Origin: Gammaproteobacteria bacterium
Lineage (GTDB): Bacteria; Pseudomonadota; Gammaproteobacteria; Steroidobacterales; Steroidobacteraceae
Assembly: GCA_025357835.1 (NCBI GenBank)
Contig: JANYLM010000130.1
Span: 78,438 to 142,437 of the forward strand
DNA: 64,000 nucleotides
Reading direction: 5' to 3'
Part shown: one piece after another, positions 27,698 through 36,443 of the stretch
Layout: every line of letters begins with the position of its first letter
Numbering within the stretch: the first letter of the stretch is position 1
Notes under the pieces: model-generated
Seen by the model: the letters and a program-made list of their open reading frames with translations, nothing else
What the model was told of the DNA's origin: nothing
Databases searched by the model: none
Made by a program: the position numbers and the translations under genes

Positions 27698-29369
27698 GGC
27701 ATCCGGCATCAGGCGGCTGTTGTGGCCGCATTTGAAGCCACAGCTCGGTACGCTGATCTTGGCGCTGCTGCTGGGGCTGTTGATTGCCGCCATGTCGGCG
27801 GCCCAACCCCTGCTGACGCGGGTGGTCATCGATCAGGGCCTCATCGGCCGGCAGTTTCCCCGACTGGTCGGCGCCTGCCTCGGCATGCTGGGACTGGGGG
27901 TGGCGGGGTTCGCACTCGGCGGGTTGCATCGTGTCATTTACGTGCGCGCCTCGGGACAGACATTATTTTCGCTGCGCGGTGCGGTCTATGCCCACCTACT
28001 GAAGGTCTCGCCGCGACGCCTGGCGCGGGTTCCGGTCGGCGACCTAGTCAGCCGCCTCGATGGCGATATCGCGGAAGTGCAGCGCTTCGGCACCGACGCG
28101 GCAGCCTCCTTCGTCAGCAGTCTGCTGACCCTGGTCATCGTCGGCGCAGTCATGCTGGGGCTTTCGTGGCGCTTGACCTTGCTGGTCGCCGCGCTGCTGC
28201 CGCTGCAGCTGTTGGTGCGCCAGTATGCGCGGCCGCGCATCGAGGCAAGCACGCGCGCGCTGCGTGAGGCGGCGAGCGCTTTAAGCGGATTTCTGGTGGA
28301 GACTCTATCAGGCGCGCGCCATGTTCAGGCGGCCGCTGCCGAGCAGCTGGAGAGGCAAAGACTTGATGTCTTAGGGGCAACCTACCTGGATCGTGTCCGC
28401 CGACAGCAGCTCGTCGGCTATGCGACGGGGTCCTTCGCGGGATTTCTGGGGCATCTCGCGACGGCTGCGGCCTTCGTGCTGGGCGGTTGGTATGTGCTGC
28501 AGGGGCGCCTTAGCGTCGGTACTCTCGTTGCATTCGTCGCCTACCTGGGCCGCAGTTCCGGGTCCGCGGCTTCCATCGCGGCGCTCTACACTGGGTATCA
28601 GCGTGCGCGGGTGAGCCTGGAACGCGTGGAGGAGTTGCTCGATCTGCCCAGCGTGGGCGAGTCTCCCGACGCTGTGGCGGTGCCCACCGCGGCTCGCGGT
28701 GCACTGCGCTTCGAGTCGGTCAGCGTCGGTGCGGATGTGGATGGCAGGCCTGTGCTCGATGCCATCACCGTAGACATACCGGCCGGCAGCAAGGTGGTAC
28801 TGCGAGGCGCGTCCGGCGCGGGCAAATCCACCCTGGCCGATTTACTGCGCCGCTTCGTCGAACCGGATTCGGGACGGATTTTGTTGGACGGGCGGCCGCT
28901 CGATGAATTCAAGCTGGCCGATCTGCGTCGGCGCATCGTCGTCGTCGAGCATTCTCCCGTGTTGTTCCGCGGCACCATTTTGGACAATCTGCGCTACGGG
29001 CATCCGCAGGTGGACGAGGCCAGCTTGCTCGAGGCTGCGCGCCAGGCCTTGGTGGATGAGTTCGTCAGCGCTCTGCCGCAGGGTTATGCCACTCAGGTCG
29101 GTGAGGGCGGCTCGGGTCTGTCCACCGGCCAGCGGCAGCGCATCGCGATTGCGCGTGCCGCGCTTGCACGGCCGCTGATCGTCATCCTGGATGAAGCCAC
29201 AAGCGGTCTCGATGTCGACGCGACCCGCGCCGTGCATCGTTCACTCGACTCGGTCTTTCCCGATCGGACCCGACTGGTGATCACGCACCGCGCGGGCGAT
29301 ATCGAGGGCTCGGATGTTTGCTGGCAACTCGAGGCCGGCAGACTGCGCCCCGCGCTCCTGGTGGGTTGA
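27678..29369 (+). CDS. qhpF: QhpF ABC transporter, fused membrane and ATPase domains
   Basis: A 563-residue ABC half-transporter with a GTG start inside the last 20 bases of qhpB. Residues about 15-310 hold six membrane segments of the exporter type I fold. The ATPase has Walker A GASGAGKST near residue 376, the signature as LSTGQRQR (T replaces the usual G), Walker B LIVILDEATSGLD and the H-loop in RLVITHRAGD. It works as a homodimer. In qhp clusters QhpF is needed for enzyme formation and is presumed to export the modified QhpC to the periplasm. Confidence 0.93.
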   Translation: MSSTIGKASGIRRLLWPHLKPQLGTLILALLLGLLIAAMSAAQPLLTRVVIDQGLIGRQFPRLVGACLGMLGLGVAGFALGGLHRVIYVRASGQTLFSLRGAVYAHLLKVSPRRLARVPVGDLVSRLDGDIAEVQRFGTDAAASFVSSLLTLVIVGAVMLGLSWRLTLLVAALLPLQLLVRQYARPRIEASTRALREAASALSGFLVETLSGARHVQAAAAEQLERQRLDVLGATYLDRVRRQQLVGYATGSFAGFLGHLATAAAFVLGGWYVLQGRLSVGTLVAFVAYLGRSSGSAASIAALYTGYQRARVSLERVEELLDLPSVGESPDAVAVPTAARGALRFESVSVGADVDGRPVLDAITVDIPAGSKVVLRGASGAGKSTLADLLRRFVEPDSGRILLDGRPLDEFKLADLRRRIVVVEHSPVLFRGTILDNLRYGHPQVDEASLLEAARQALVDEFVSALPQGYATQVGEGGSGLSTGQRQRIAIARAALARPLIVILDEATSGLDVDATRAVHRSLDSVFPDRTRLVITHRAGDIEGSDVCWQLEAGRLRPALLVG

Positions 29370-29373
29370 TGGC

Positions 29374-30090
29374 ATGAGTTGGCGCATCGCCCTCATCGAT
29401 AGCTGCGGCAGTTGGCCTGGCGCCGTCGACGCCGCCGCGTTTGTCAGTGTAGGACGGCAGGTCGAACGCCGCGCGCCAGTGACCGATCGCAGCGGCCACG
29501 GCTCGCGCGTCGCGCAATTGTTCGCGAACGGCGACGCCGCGTTTGAATTGTTGCTCGGACAGGTGTTCCTCGGCGCAGAGCCTGCAAGCGCCGCCGCGGT
29601 CGCAGCCGCCGTCGATTGGGCCGTCGCGGAGCGCGCCGATCTCATTCACATGAGTCTGGGGCTCAAAGACGATCGCGTCGTGCTTGCCGCCGCGGTTAAG
29701 CGCGCCACCGGCTCGGGCTGCATCATCGTCGCTTCCATGCCTGCGCGGGGAGGACTGGTTTATCCCGCGGCGTATCCACAGGTCATTCGCGCCACGGGCG
29801 ACGCTCGCTGCGCGCCCGAGGAGCTGTCCCATCTCGGCCCGGGATTCTTCGGTGGTTGCCCGCGGTTCGCTGTGGGAGGGTCGCAAGAATCGGCAGCGAG
29901 TATCGGCGTCGGCGCCGGTGGTGGTGCTGGGAGCGGTGCCGCGGGAGGCGCCAGCGTCGGCGCCGCCTGGGTCACGCGCAATATTCTGCGTGGACCGAAA
30001 CACCGGGATGCAAGCGCTTTGGTCGCCGCACTAACATCAAGCGCACGCTACCTTGGAGCGGAGCGCCGAGGATTGTTGTCTGCGACTTGA
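29374..30090 (+). CDS. qhpE: QhpE subtilisin-like protease
   Basis: From the ATG at 29374 the product is 238 residues; the frame is open upstream only inside qhpF. The catalytic triad of the S8 family is visible: Asp in RIALIDSCG, His in RSGHGSRVAQL and Ser in GGASVGAAWVTR, with the oxyanion-region FGGCPRF... segment before it. There is no signal peptide or propeptide, so it is cytosolic, as described for QhpE, which removes the QhpC leader after crosslinking. A Gly/Ala-rich low-complexity stretch (GVGAGGGAGSGAAGGAS) precedes the serine. It is the last gene of the plus-strand run. Confidence 0.92.
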   Translation: MSWRIALIDSCGSWPGAVDAAAFVSVGRQVERRAPVTDRSGHGSRVAQLFANGDAAFELLLGQVFLGAEPASAAAVAAAVDWAVAERADLIHMSLGLKDDRVVLAAAVKRATGSGCIIVASMPARGGLVYPAAYPQVIRATGDARCAPEELSHLGPGFFGGCPRFAVGGSQESAASIGVGAGGGAGSGAAGGASVGAAWVTRNILRGPKHRDASALVAALTSSARYLGAERRGLLSAT

Positions 30091-30123
30091 GACGGGAATG
30101 CATGACACGCAAGCGTCCCCTGG

Positions 30124-30675
30124 TCATACTAATGGTATGAAAGTTGCCGTCTCAATCCCTGATGAAATCTTCGTCGAAGCCGAAGCCCTCGCCAAACGGG
30201 TGTCTGATCGCGTCAGCAAGGGCACCGGTAACGAAGCCTGGCCCGACGTCGCGGATGTCTTCGGTGAAAATTCGTTCACCCACTTGATTGGAAGCACCGC
30301 CCAGCGATAATTCGCTGGTTCAGTATTTGTGGACGAATGCAGTGTCTGTCCAATGGCGAGGTTTAAGCAGGCTTGCTCCAGGAGCGACGAGCCATATGGA
30401 TTAGTTACCTGGGCGGCCTGGACCCGACCGCCGCCGTTTATCCACACAAGCACCTGACATGTTGCCCAAGTCTTTTGGTGTTTGCCTTCCAACGCCTTAG
30501 CCGCCAAAGTGGCATCGGAATCATCATCCAAAGACGCGGAATGCGGCGACTGGGCGGGGGCGGTCAAAGCGCACGCCAGGCATGCGAGGGGCACCGGCCC
30601 CGCTGCCGCGGGAAATACCTTTGACTGACCCGCACTTTCCTGTGTCATGTCAATTAATGGATTGCGATCTTTCAC
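30124..30675 (-). CDS. TonB C-terminal-domain-like protein, tail doubtful
   Basis: A 183-residue ORF. Residues about 72-130 look like a TonB/TonB_C fold: QVLVWINGGGRVQAAQVTNP, then YGSSLLEQACLNLAIGQTLH, and finally WAVLPIKWVNE. A hydrophobic or signal-like part lies near residues 20-40 (PAAAGPVPLACLACALTAPA). The last 45 residues run antisense to the antitoxin fragment and probably are not original, so the gene may be a 3'-altered remnant. TonB_C proteins often accompany receptor genes as energy transducers or as stand-alone secreted domains; whether this one is functional is unclear. The start is not well supported. Confidence 0.45.
   Translation of the reverse strand: MKDRNPLIDMTQESAGQSKVFPAAAGPVPLACLACALTAPAQSPHSASLDDDSDATLAAKALEGKHQKTWATCQVLVWINGGGRVQAAQVTNPYGSSLLEQACLNLAIGQTLHSSTNTEPANYRWAVLPIKWVNEFSPKTSATSGQASLPVPLLTRSDTRLARASASTKISSGIETATFIPLV
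30137..30310 (+). pseudogene. antitoxin N-terminal fragment joined to foreign sequence
   Basis: The first 22 or so residues, MKVAVSIPDEIFVEAEALAK, are those of a ribbon-helix-helix type II antitoxin of the kind paired with MazF/PemK toxins. After about base 30203 the similarity stops: the usual helix with SRSEIY and the C-terminal toxin-binding tail are absent, and the rest is the antisense of the TonB-like ORF. No toxin gene follows. I read this as a truncated antitoxin left by recombination; expression is unlikely. Confidence 0.55.
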
Positions 30676-30817
30676 CTTGTGAGTTCTAACGGAATCTCAT
30701 TCCCGGCCCTTTAATTCGCTGCTGCTTGTAGAGGCCGGTCTCTCATGTAAGGCGGCGGGGTTATTCGATATTTCCCATTATCCAATCGACACATGTTTGT
30801 AGCGAGTGCTATTGCTA

Positions 30818-30922
30818 TGTTAGCGCTAGGTGGCGACAACCGCCTAGGATCCCTGAAGGCTGGCAACGGTGTAGCATTGCGAATCCTCGGCATTTGCCGC
30901 AGAGACGCCGAGGAAGCTAACG
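30818..30922 (+). ncRNA. candidate structured leader (three-way junction) upstream of kup
   Basis: Three stems nest as a junction. P1 pairs 30818-30824 with 30916-30922 (TGTTAGC/GCTAACG, one U-G). P2 pairs 30826-30833 with 30840-30847 (CTAGGTGG/CCGCCTAG, one U-G, six-base loop). P3 pairs 30885-30891 with 30907-30913 (CCTCGGC/GCCGAGG). It ends about 155 bases before the kup start. It matches no riboswitch class I can recall, including ydaO. A 45-codon ORF overlaps it but looks meaningless. This is a prediction by eye only. Confidence 0.35.
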
Positions 30923-31076
30923 AGAATTGACGCTGCTGGGACAATCCAACTTCTGTTTGCTGAACATTATTTCTCTCTCCTTGAATTTTTCAATCCAATC
31001 CCAACGATCCGTCCGAAAACTGATACGACGTGCGCTGCGTTCGCTCCACATTTTCGTGCACATCTTTGGAATCAAT

Positions 31077-32995
31077 ATGCCAACTGCAGCAGCCATGGCT
31101 AACCCAGCCCCCAGCTCTACTATTTTGAACGCGCAAGGGGCAAAGATTCCGCGTTGGGCAGGCGTTGCCGCGCTCGGTGTCGTCTTCGGCGATTTAGGTA
31201 CTAGCCCCCTTTATACCCTGCAGACGGTAGTCCAAGCGATGGGGGGGCAATTTACCCCTGCAAGCGCATTGGGGGTCCTCTCCGCGGTCTTCTGGACCCT
31301 CATCATCACGATATCGATCAAGTACTGCTTATTTGTGATGCGTGCGGATAATCATGGGGAAGGCGGGATTTTAGCGCTGATGTCCTTGATCGGCGCCAAT
31401 ACTTTGTCGGGGCGCGTGGCCGTCTTGACAGGCATGGGGCTGCTCGGGGCCGCGCTGATCTATGGCGATGGCGCCATTACGCCGGCCATCTCGGTATTGA
31501 GCGCCCTTGAGGACATTAACGTCGTCACCGCCTCTTTCAAGCCTTACGTGATGCCGACCGCGGTCGCCATCTTGCTCGCCTTATTCGCATCGCAGCGCTA
31601 CGGCACGGAGAAGATTGGCCGCGCCTTTGGGCCGGTGATGCTCTTGTGGTTTGTCGTCATTGCAATCTTGGGGATTGTCGCGATCATGAAACATCCCGCT
31701 GTCCTTGCAGCGATCGACCCCCGCTACGCCATCAATTTCTTAAAGCATTCCGGAAAGGCGGGCGTGTTTGTACTCGGCGGCGTGTTTCTCTGCATCACGG
31801 GCGGCGAGGCACTGTATGCCGATATGGGACACATTTTGGCAAAGAGCCAATCCGGCGCTCTTGGTATTTTATCGTGTTGCCTGCCTTGCTCTTAAGCTAC
31901 GATGGCCAGACCGCATTTTTGCTGGGCCAAGGGTCCGTATCGGGGAACCCATTTTTCTTAATCGCCCCGCAGTGGTCGATCTACCCGCTGGTCGTGCTGG
32001 CGACCCTTGCCACGATCATCGCGAGTCAGGCGATCATCACCGGCTCTTTCTCGATGACCCGACAGGCCATGCAATTAGGATGGCTTCCCGGCATGTCGAT
32101 TCGCCAGACCTCCGACCAAATTTACGGACAAATTTACGTGCCGGTGGTCAATTGGATGCTGATGGTAGCAACGGTGACGATCACCATCGCTTTCGGCACT
32201 TCCGATCGGCTGGCTGGCGCTTATGGCACCGCGGTGGCAACGACGATGCTGCTGACCACCGTGCTTTTGTACAAAGCCATGCGCGACAGTTGGCACTGGC
32301 CGCTCGCGGTTGCCGTGGTGGTATCAGCCTGCTTTTTGATTGTCGATACGAGCTTCTTTATCGCTAACTTGTGGAAAATCGCCGATGGCGGATGGCTGCC
32401 ACTGACATTAGCCGCGATTCTTTTCCTTATCATGGTGACCTGGCGCAGAGGCATTGAAGCAGTGCGTGCGACTCTCATGCAACGACCTGAAGTGGGTGAG
32501 CAATTCCTGAAGGATCTTAAGTCCGGAATGATCTCTCGAGTCGAGGGCACGACGGTATTTTTAACCCGCAGTACCCAGAAGGTATCAAAGCTCATCATCG
32601 ATCATGGGCGCTTCGTTGGCACACTATCCCGATATGCGATTGCCTTGAGCATCGTCTTCGAACCCGTGCCGCGGGTGTTGGGAGCCAAGTGCACATTGGT
32701 GGAACCAATCGGTGAGGGTTTGTGGCGGGTTACCGCGCGGTTCGGATTTTTAGAAATTCCGGATCAGCGCGCAGCTTTAAACCACGCGCAAGGATTGGAT
32801 CCGGCCATCGATTTAGATCAAGCGCGGTTCATCGGAACGCGTGATTTGGTGGTATGCAAACGTGGTAATCCAGCGCTCAAAGGATGGCGCTTGTCTCTCT
32901 TCGCTTTCTTGTACCGAAACTCCGTCAAAATCGTCGATCGCTTCAACTTGGCCCCGGAAAAAGTAGTTGAAATTGCGCATCAGATCGAGATTTGA
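31077..32995 (+). pseudogene. kup: Kup low-affinity K+ transporter, frameshifted
   Basis: Two overlapping frames together make a full-length Kup of about 640 residues. The first (from ATG 31077) has the family opening VVFGDLGTSPLYTLQ and IYGDGAITPAISVLSA and runs to GGEALYADMGH. At 31833-31838 the frame breaks; the expected HFGKEPIRRSWYFIVLPALL continues in the other frame to 32995, with the intact hydrophilic C-terminal domain. The break is in CACATTTTGGC, explained by two extra bases or one lost T. The coding sequence is otherwise undamaged, so a sequencing error or very recent mutation is possible. GC is lower than in neighbouring genes. It would be a proton-coupled potassium uptake system. 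Confidence 0.85.
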
Positions 32996-33010
32996 TGGGC
33001 AAGTTACTTT

Positions 33011-33130
33011 CCATCAGAGCGCGCTTTGCGCGCTACTGAATTGCAAGAAATCATCAAGCTCGTGAAGAGAGGCAAGAAGACTGCGGTGGACGCCGCGCGC
33101 TTATTCGGTGGCCGGCGAGTGATCTGGGCA
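33011..33130 (+). pseudogene. serine recombinase (resolvase/invertase) C-terminal HTH remnant
   Basis: Just downstream of kup the plus strand encodes RATELQEIIKLVKRGKKTA followed by VDAARLFG, which matches the C-terminal helix-turn-helix tail of Tn3-type resolvases and invertases. After this the second half of the HTH degrades. The catalytic domain is absent. It is a scrap of a mobile element and suggests that this stretch has been rearranged. The surrounding 32996-33295 holds no other gene I can see. Confidence 0.45.
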
Positions 33131-33295
33131 ACTGGTCATATCTTATTTTTTCAAACAGAGACAGTACCCTTACTACGCGAATCTGGTGCCCAGCCTGAAC
33201 GCGGCATTAGAGTGGCGGGTGTTTCTAATTGCGGCGTTACTTTGCCCTCCAGTCGCCGAATCCTGTGAGAATTTGTCCGTTTGTTTAAGTGCACC

Positions 33296-33685
33296 CTACT
33301 TTGCCTGAATGGTGCATGAATTCTCATTGAATCTGATCTTTTCTCCGACGTGCCATCCATCCTCGGATTTCACCGGAAGAGCAAAGTAGTAGCGGAAGCG
33401 GCCAACGCGATGAAAAATAATCGCTGCGGCTCCTGAGGAATCAGCTGGCGTTTGTAGACGACCAAGGCAATTTACATCCGCGTAGGTTGGAACTTCAGGC
33501 AATGGAACGATGGCGTAAATCGTCGCCACATGCGCAACATCGGCGGCATACCACGGAGGCAGCGTGCAGCCGCTTGTGCCGGCCAAGACTCCGATTATCG
33601 CCAAATGCTGAATTATTAGTAGTTGACGGGCAGAGTATTGAACTCGCAATTCAAAGTAGCGGTGCAATACGGCTAGAAGTATCAT
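33296..33685 (-). CDS. small putative lipoprotein
   Basis: A 129-residue product if started at the ATG at 33685; a shorter start near the hydrophobic stretch is possible. It contains a lipoprotein signal: QLLIIQHLAIIGVLAGTSGC, where LAGTSGC resembles a lipobox. The mature part has no family I recognise; it includes several aromatic residues (RVGRFRYYFALPVKSEDGWH) and two further Cys. Base composition is like its AT-richer surroundings. Function unknown. Confidence 0.45.
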   Translation of the reverse strand: MILLAVLHRYFELRVQYSARQLLIIQHLAIIGVLAGTSGCTLPPWYAADVAHVATIYAIVPLPEVPTYADVNCLGRLQTPADSSGAAAIIFHRVGRFRYYFALPVKSEDGWHVGEKIRFNENSCTIQAK

Positions 33686-33964
33686 GGCGTCGGGCTCCCC
33701 CAAGTGCCGCTGGACAGAATTCCGGCTGTGGCGCCGTTCCACAAGCCGCCGCTAAGGCATGAAAGAGCGCCACAATATCGGTCGCAGTTTTCGCCACAGC
33801 GGCGGATCGCGGTAACCATTTTTATTTGCACAATTTGCCCCATCCTTCGAAAACTATACCCATGTGGGGGTCCTCTTGATTTCCCTGCCACAAGTGCCGC
33901 TACTTTCTCTGGGTAATTCTAGCGCTTAACACCGCTTTTCCCAAGGAGGTCAAGCACTTGCTGT

Positions 33965-34255
33965 GCGCTGTTTCGAGGGGCGTATTGTGGCGCTCATCGG
34001 GAGGCAGAACATGAACGATTGGCGGTCCACCTATCTGGGGCGGAGCTGCTCAGCGTCGAGCCTGTGGCGGACTATGCCGCGCTTTCTCGCATCATTGCCC
34101 AGTATGCAAGCCTGCCCTGCGACTATGCCGACGCGACACTCATTGCATTGGCCGAGCACACCGGGGTAGCCGCCATTGCCACCATAAATCGGCGGGATTT
34201 TTCCGTGTATCGGCTGCGAGGCCGCAAGCGGTTCCGAATTCTTCTGGCGGCATAG
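33965..34255 (+). pseudogene. PIN-domain toxin (VapC-like), C-terminal remnant
   Basis: The stretch from 34019 encodes the C-terminal half of a VapC PIN domain: LASLPCDYADATLIALAEHTG-type core (here YASLPCDYADATLIALAEHT, with two of the acidic residues), then TINRRDFSVYRLRGRKRF, a standard PIN ending. The N-terminal beta strand with the first catalytic Asp is missing, and upstream sequence in this frame has no PIN character. It is therefore a broken toxin without an adjacent antitoxin. Confidence 0.6.
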
Positions 34256-34320
34256 GAAATGTGGAGTGAAGCGCTGTTCCGGGGAATCGACGCGGCCGTT
34301 GCGGACTATGTGAAGGTTCC

Positions 34321-35736
34321 TCAGAAACTACCAAAGTCGTAAGCCTTTTTGTAAGCTTGATACCAATCGTGCGTCTGCTTATCTCCCGGTAGACGTTCGG
34401 CTAAGTACCGAAGTTCAGAGAGCATCTTCTCGGCGCGCGACGTGTTCAAGTACAGGTCCACCAACCGCCAGCGGTACGCCAACTCGTCCGGTGACAGCGC
34501 CGCGGCCTTTTCGTACAGATCAACCGCGGGCGTGAGCCAATTCATCTCGAATAGATAGAGGTCCGCCAATTCGGCGTAGTTGGCTGCAACCGAGGGTGCT
34601 GCGCGGATTTTTGTCTCCCCCGCCTGCACCGCTGCGGTGAGCGCGAACGGGTACTCGGAGAGCTGCGGCGTGCGCACATGATCGCCGTACACCGCGCCAT
34701 CCATGTTGGGCACATGCTGTGAACGCAGCGCCGCAAAAAAAGGATTGTCCGCAAATTTGACGAAGAAATTCACGTTATCTTCGAAGCGATGAAAATAGGT
34801 CCATGCCTTCGCTTCGTCCACATACCAAAGATCGTCGGTTCCTCGGCGCAGCACGATGGGCAAATTGGATTTGCCGGCTCCCGGGATCGCGAGACCGAGA
34901 CTGTCCGCGAACAGCAGCCGGTGGGCACCTGCGGATCTGAAGAATTCGTTGATTCGCTGCTGCTGTTCTTCGTTGCGGGGCACGATCGAGCGAAAGACCC
35001 CGCTGCCCTCGGTCAATAGCGGCAGCCGTGGATCGCCGATGCCGGCCGCCAGCGAGGTCAGATAGCGCTCCACGGTTTCGGCTGGGTCCCGCGACGGGGC
35101 AAATTTGCCCAAATCTGCGGCCGGCAATCGTCGGATGGCGCGCTGATAGTCTTCCAGAGTGCGGCGGTAGCCTTGCGAGATTGCGCCTGCGCCGCCCGAC
35201 AAGAACTCGGCCATCAGCCAACGCGGCTGAGCGACGGCGCCGGTCTTATCCTGAGTGCCCATGCCGCGTAAATTGGTGGTGATAATGAGTTCGGACAGAA
35301 AGTCCTGCGGCACTTCGGACAGCATGTAGGTCTTCGCCGCTGCTTCGAGGCGCCGGCAGAATAGGTCGGGAATGTCGCCTTCGAGGGCATAGGAAACCTC
35401 GATCTTCAGCAGATTCTCCTTGGCGGCGTAAAGATAAAGAATGCCTCTGCCGTTGCGGCGCGCGCCGATCCGCAGGCGCGATACAAGCTCCGCAGCGGTC
35501 TGTTCGATGCTTTTCGACGGTGGCAAGGATTTCAGCAATACCAGTGCGTTTTCGATGCCGGAGTTCTTCTCCGCGAGCTTGAGGCTCATGCGGAATGCTA
35601 GATCGAAATCGTGCTGGTCCGTTTCGTTGATCAGTACGTACTCAGGGCGCTGCGGTGCGCGTATGTGGTACCACGCGAATACACCGCCCAGCGCGGCGAG
35701 CACCGCGACGTATGCCAGGATAGTGCGTCTAATCAT
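34321..35736 (-). CDS. membrane-anchored TPM-domain protein with C-terminal helical repeats
   Basis: About 471 residues from the ATG at 35736 (a GTG two codons earlier immediately follows the stop of the next gene). One membrane segment near residues 5-25 anchors it. Residues about 45-170 resemble the TPM domain (LRIGARRNGRGILYLYAAKE, IEVSYALEGDIPD), found in membrane-associated or lumenal proteins of unclear activity. The middle has no recognised family. Residues about 375-460 look like TPR-type helical pairs (NYAELADLYLFEMNWLTPAV). It is the second gene of a pair with the protein encoded at 35743-36228. Confidence 0.7.
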   Translation of the reverse strand: MIRRTILAYVAVLAALGGVFAWYHIRAPQRPEYVLINETDQHDFDLAFRMSLKLAEKNSGIENALVLLKSLPPSKSIEQTAAELVSRLRIGARRNGRGILYLYAAKENLLKIEVSYALEGDIPDLFCRRLEAAAKTYMLSEVPQDFLSELIITTNLRGMGTQDKTGAVAQPRWLMAEFLSGGAGAISQGYRRTLEDYQRAIRRLPAADLGKFAPSRDPAETVERYLTSLAAGIGDPRLPLLTEGSGVFRSIVPRNEEQQQRINEFFRSAGAHRLLFADSLGLAIPGAGKSNLPIVLRRGTDDLWYVDEAKAWTYFHRFEDNVNFFVKFADNPFFAALRSQHVPNMDGAVYGDHVRTPQLSEYPFALTAAVQAGETKIRAAPSVAANYAELADLYLFEMNWLTPAVDLYEKAAALSPDELAYRWRLVDLYLNTSRAEKMLSELRYLAERLPGDKQTHDWYQAYKKAYDFGSF

Positions 35737-35742
35737 GTGCAC

Positions 35743-36228
35743 TCAAAAGCTGCCGAAAACTTCGGTCTTGTTCCGTTCCGCCGAATAGTTGACCAAAAAC
35801 GGATCCGTTGAAACTGGATTCAGGCCGAAAACCGAGCGATCCGCGCCCTTGTTCTTCAGCACCACCACCGGCGTTTCCTGCGCTCCGAACAGGCGAAAGA
35901 TGCCGGCGGCTGCTTGGTGCGTGTCATTGAGAACCACGAATGGATATTCGCTTTCCGCAGGGGAGTACAGCCCCAGCACCAGCCGGTTTCTCCCCCGAGA
36001 GTCGTAGAAGAAGAGGCCAGGCCCTCCGTCAGGCGACATGGCGAGTTCGGCGCGCGCTCGGCCGGTTGCATCGAGCAGACGAATCCGGCTCGCAGACACG
36101 ATATCCTGTGCTGTCGCCGCCGCGGCCTGCGGCAGTATGTTATGCAGATCGGCGTGCCCGAGGACATACGCGCCGATGATCCCGCCGATGAATCCCGATA
36201 GGGCCCCTGAAACGTAGGTCTTGTTCAA
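35743..36228 (-). CDS. membrane-anchored hypothetical protein with beta-repeat motif
   Basis: A 161-residue protein with a TTG start, one N-terminal glycine-rich membrane segment (GALSGFIGGIIGAYVLG) and a C-terminal beta region. That region has repeated phrases of the form 'R.LDATGRARAEL...DG.PGLFFYD..GR.RLVLGL', a pattern I have seen in uncharacterised bacterial proteins. It ends directly before the TPM-domain gene, so the two are surely cotranscribed. No function can be assigned. Confidence 0.7.
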   Translation of the reverse strand: MNKTYVSGALSGFIGGIIGAYVLGHADLHNILPQAAAATAQDIVSASRIRLLDATGRARAELAMSPDGGPGLFFYDSRGRNRLVLGLYSPAESEYPFVVLNDTHQAAAGIFRLFGAQETPVVVLKNKGADRSVFGLNPVSTDPFLVNYSAERNKTEVFGSF

Positions 36229-36443
36229 TAAGTTTGCGCTCCGGTTGGTTTGCCTGTCGCCCGTGCATCAGGCTCGCTCGTGCGGCGACCACAATATCCG
36301 CAAAGTCGAACTCGCCGCAACGATCCGGCTCCTGTTGGGGAATTCGGCTGCAAGTGCATGCTTCGCTCGTTTTGAGCGGTGGCTAACCCCAGTCGAGCAC
36401 CTGCGTCGCTTTAGTCATTGAGTGTCTCAATACTGGAGCCGAT

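Noticed and set aside
30818..30922. c-di-AMP (ydaO) riboswitch before kup
   Set aside because: Conserved ydaO sequence blocks are not present; only the position before a K+ transporter gene would fit.
30793..30930. 45-codon plus-strand ORF (MFVASAIAML...)
   Set aside because: No ribosome site or homology and the three stems predict a non-coding element here.
30711..30944. 77-residue minus-strand ORF
   Set aside because: No family resemblance, low-complexity composition, and it covers the proposed kup leader RNA.
31825..31845. Programmed ribosomal frameshift in kup
   Set aside because: The T run lacks a recognisable slippery heptamer with stimulatory structure, and kup is not known to use frameshifting.
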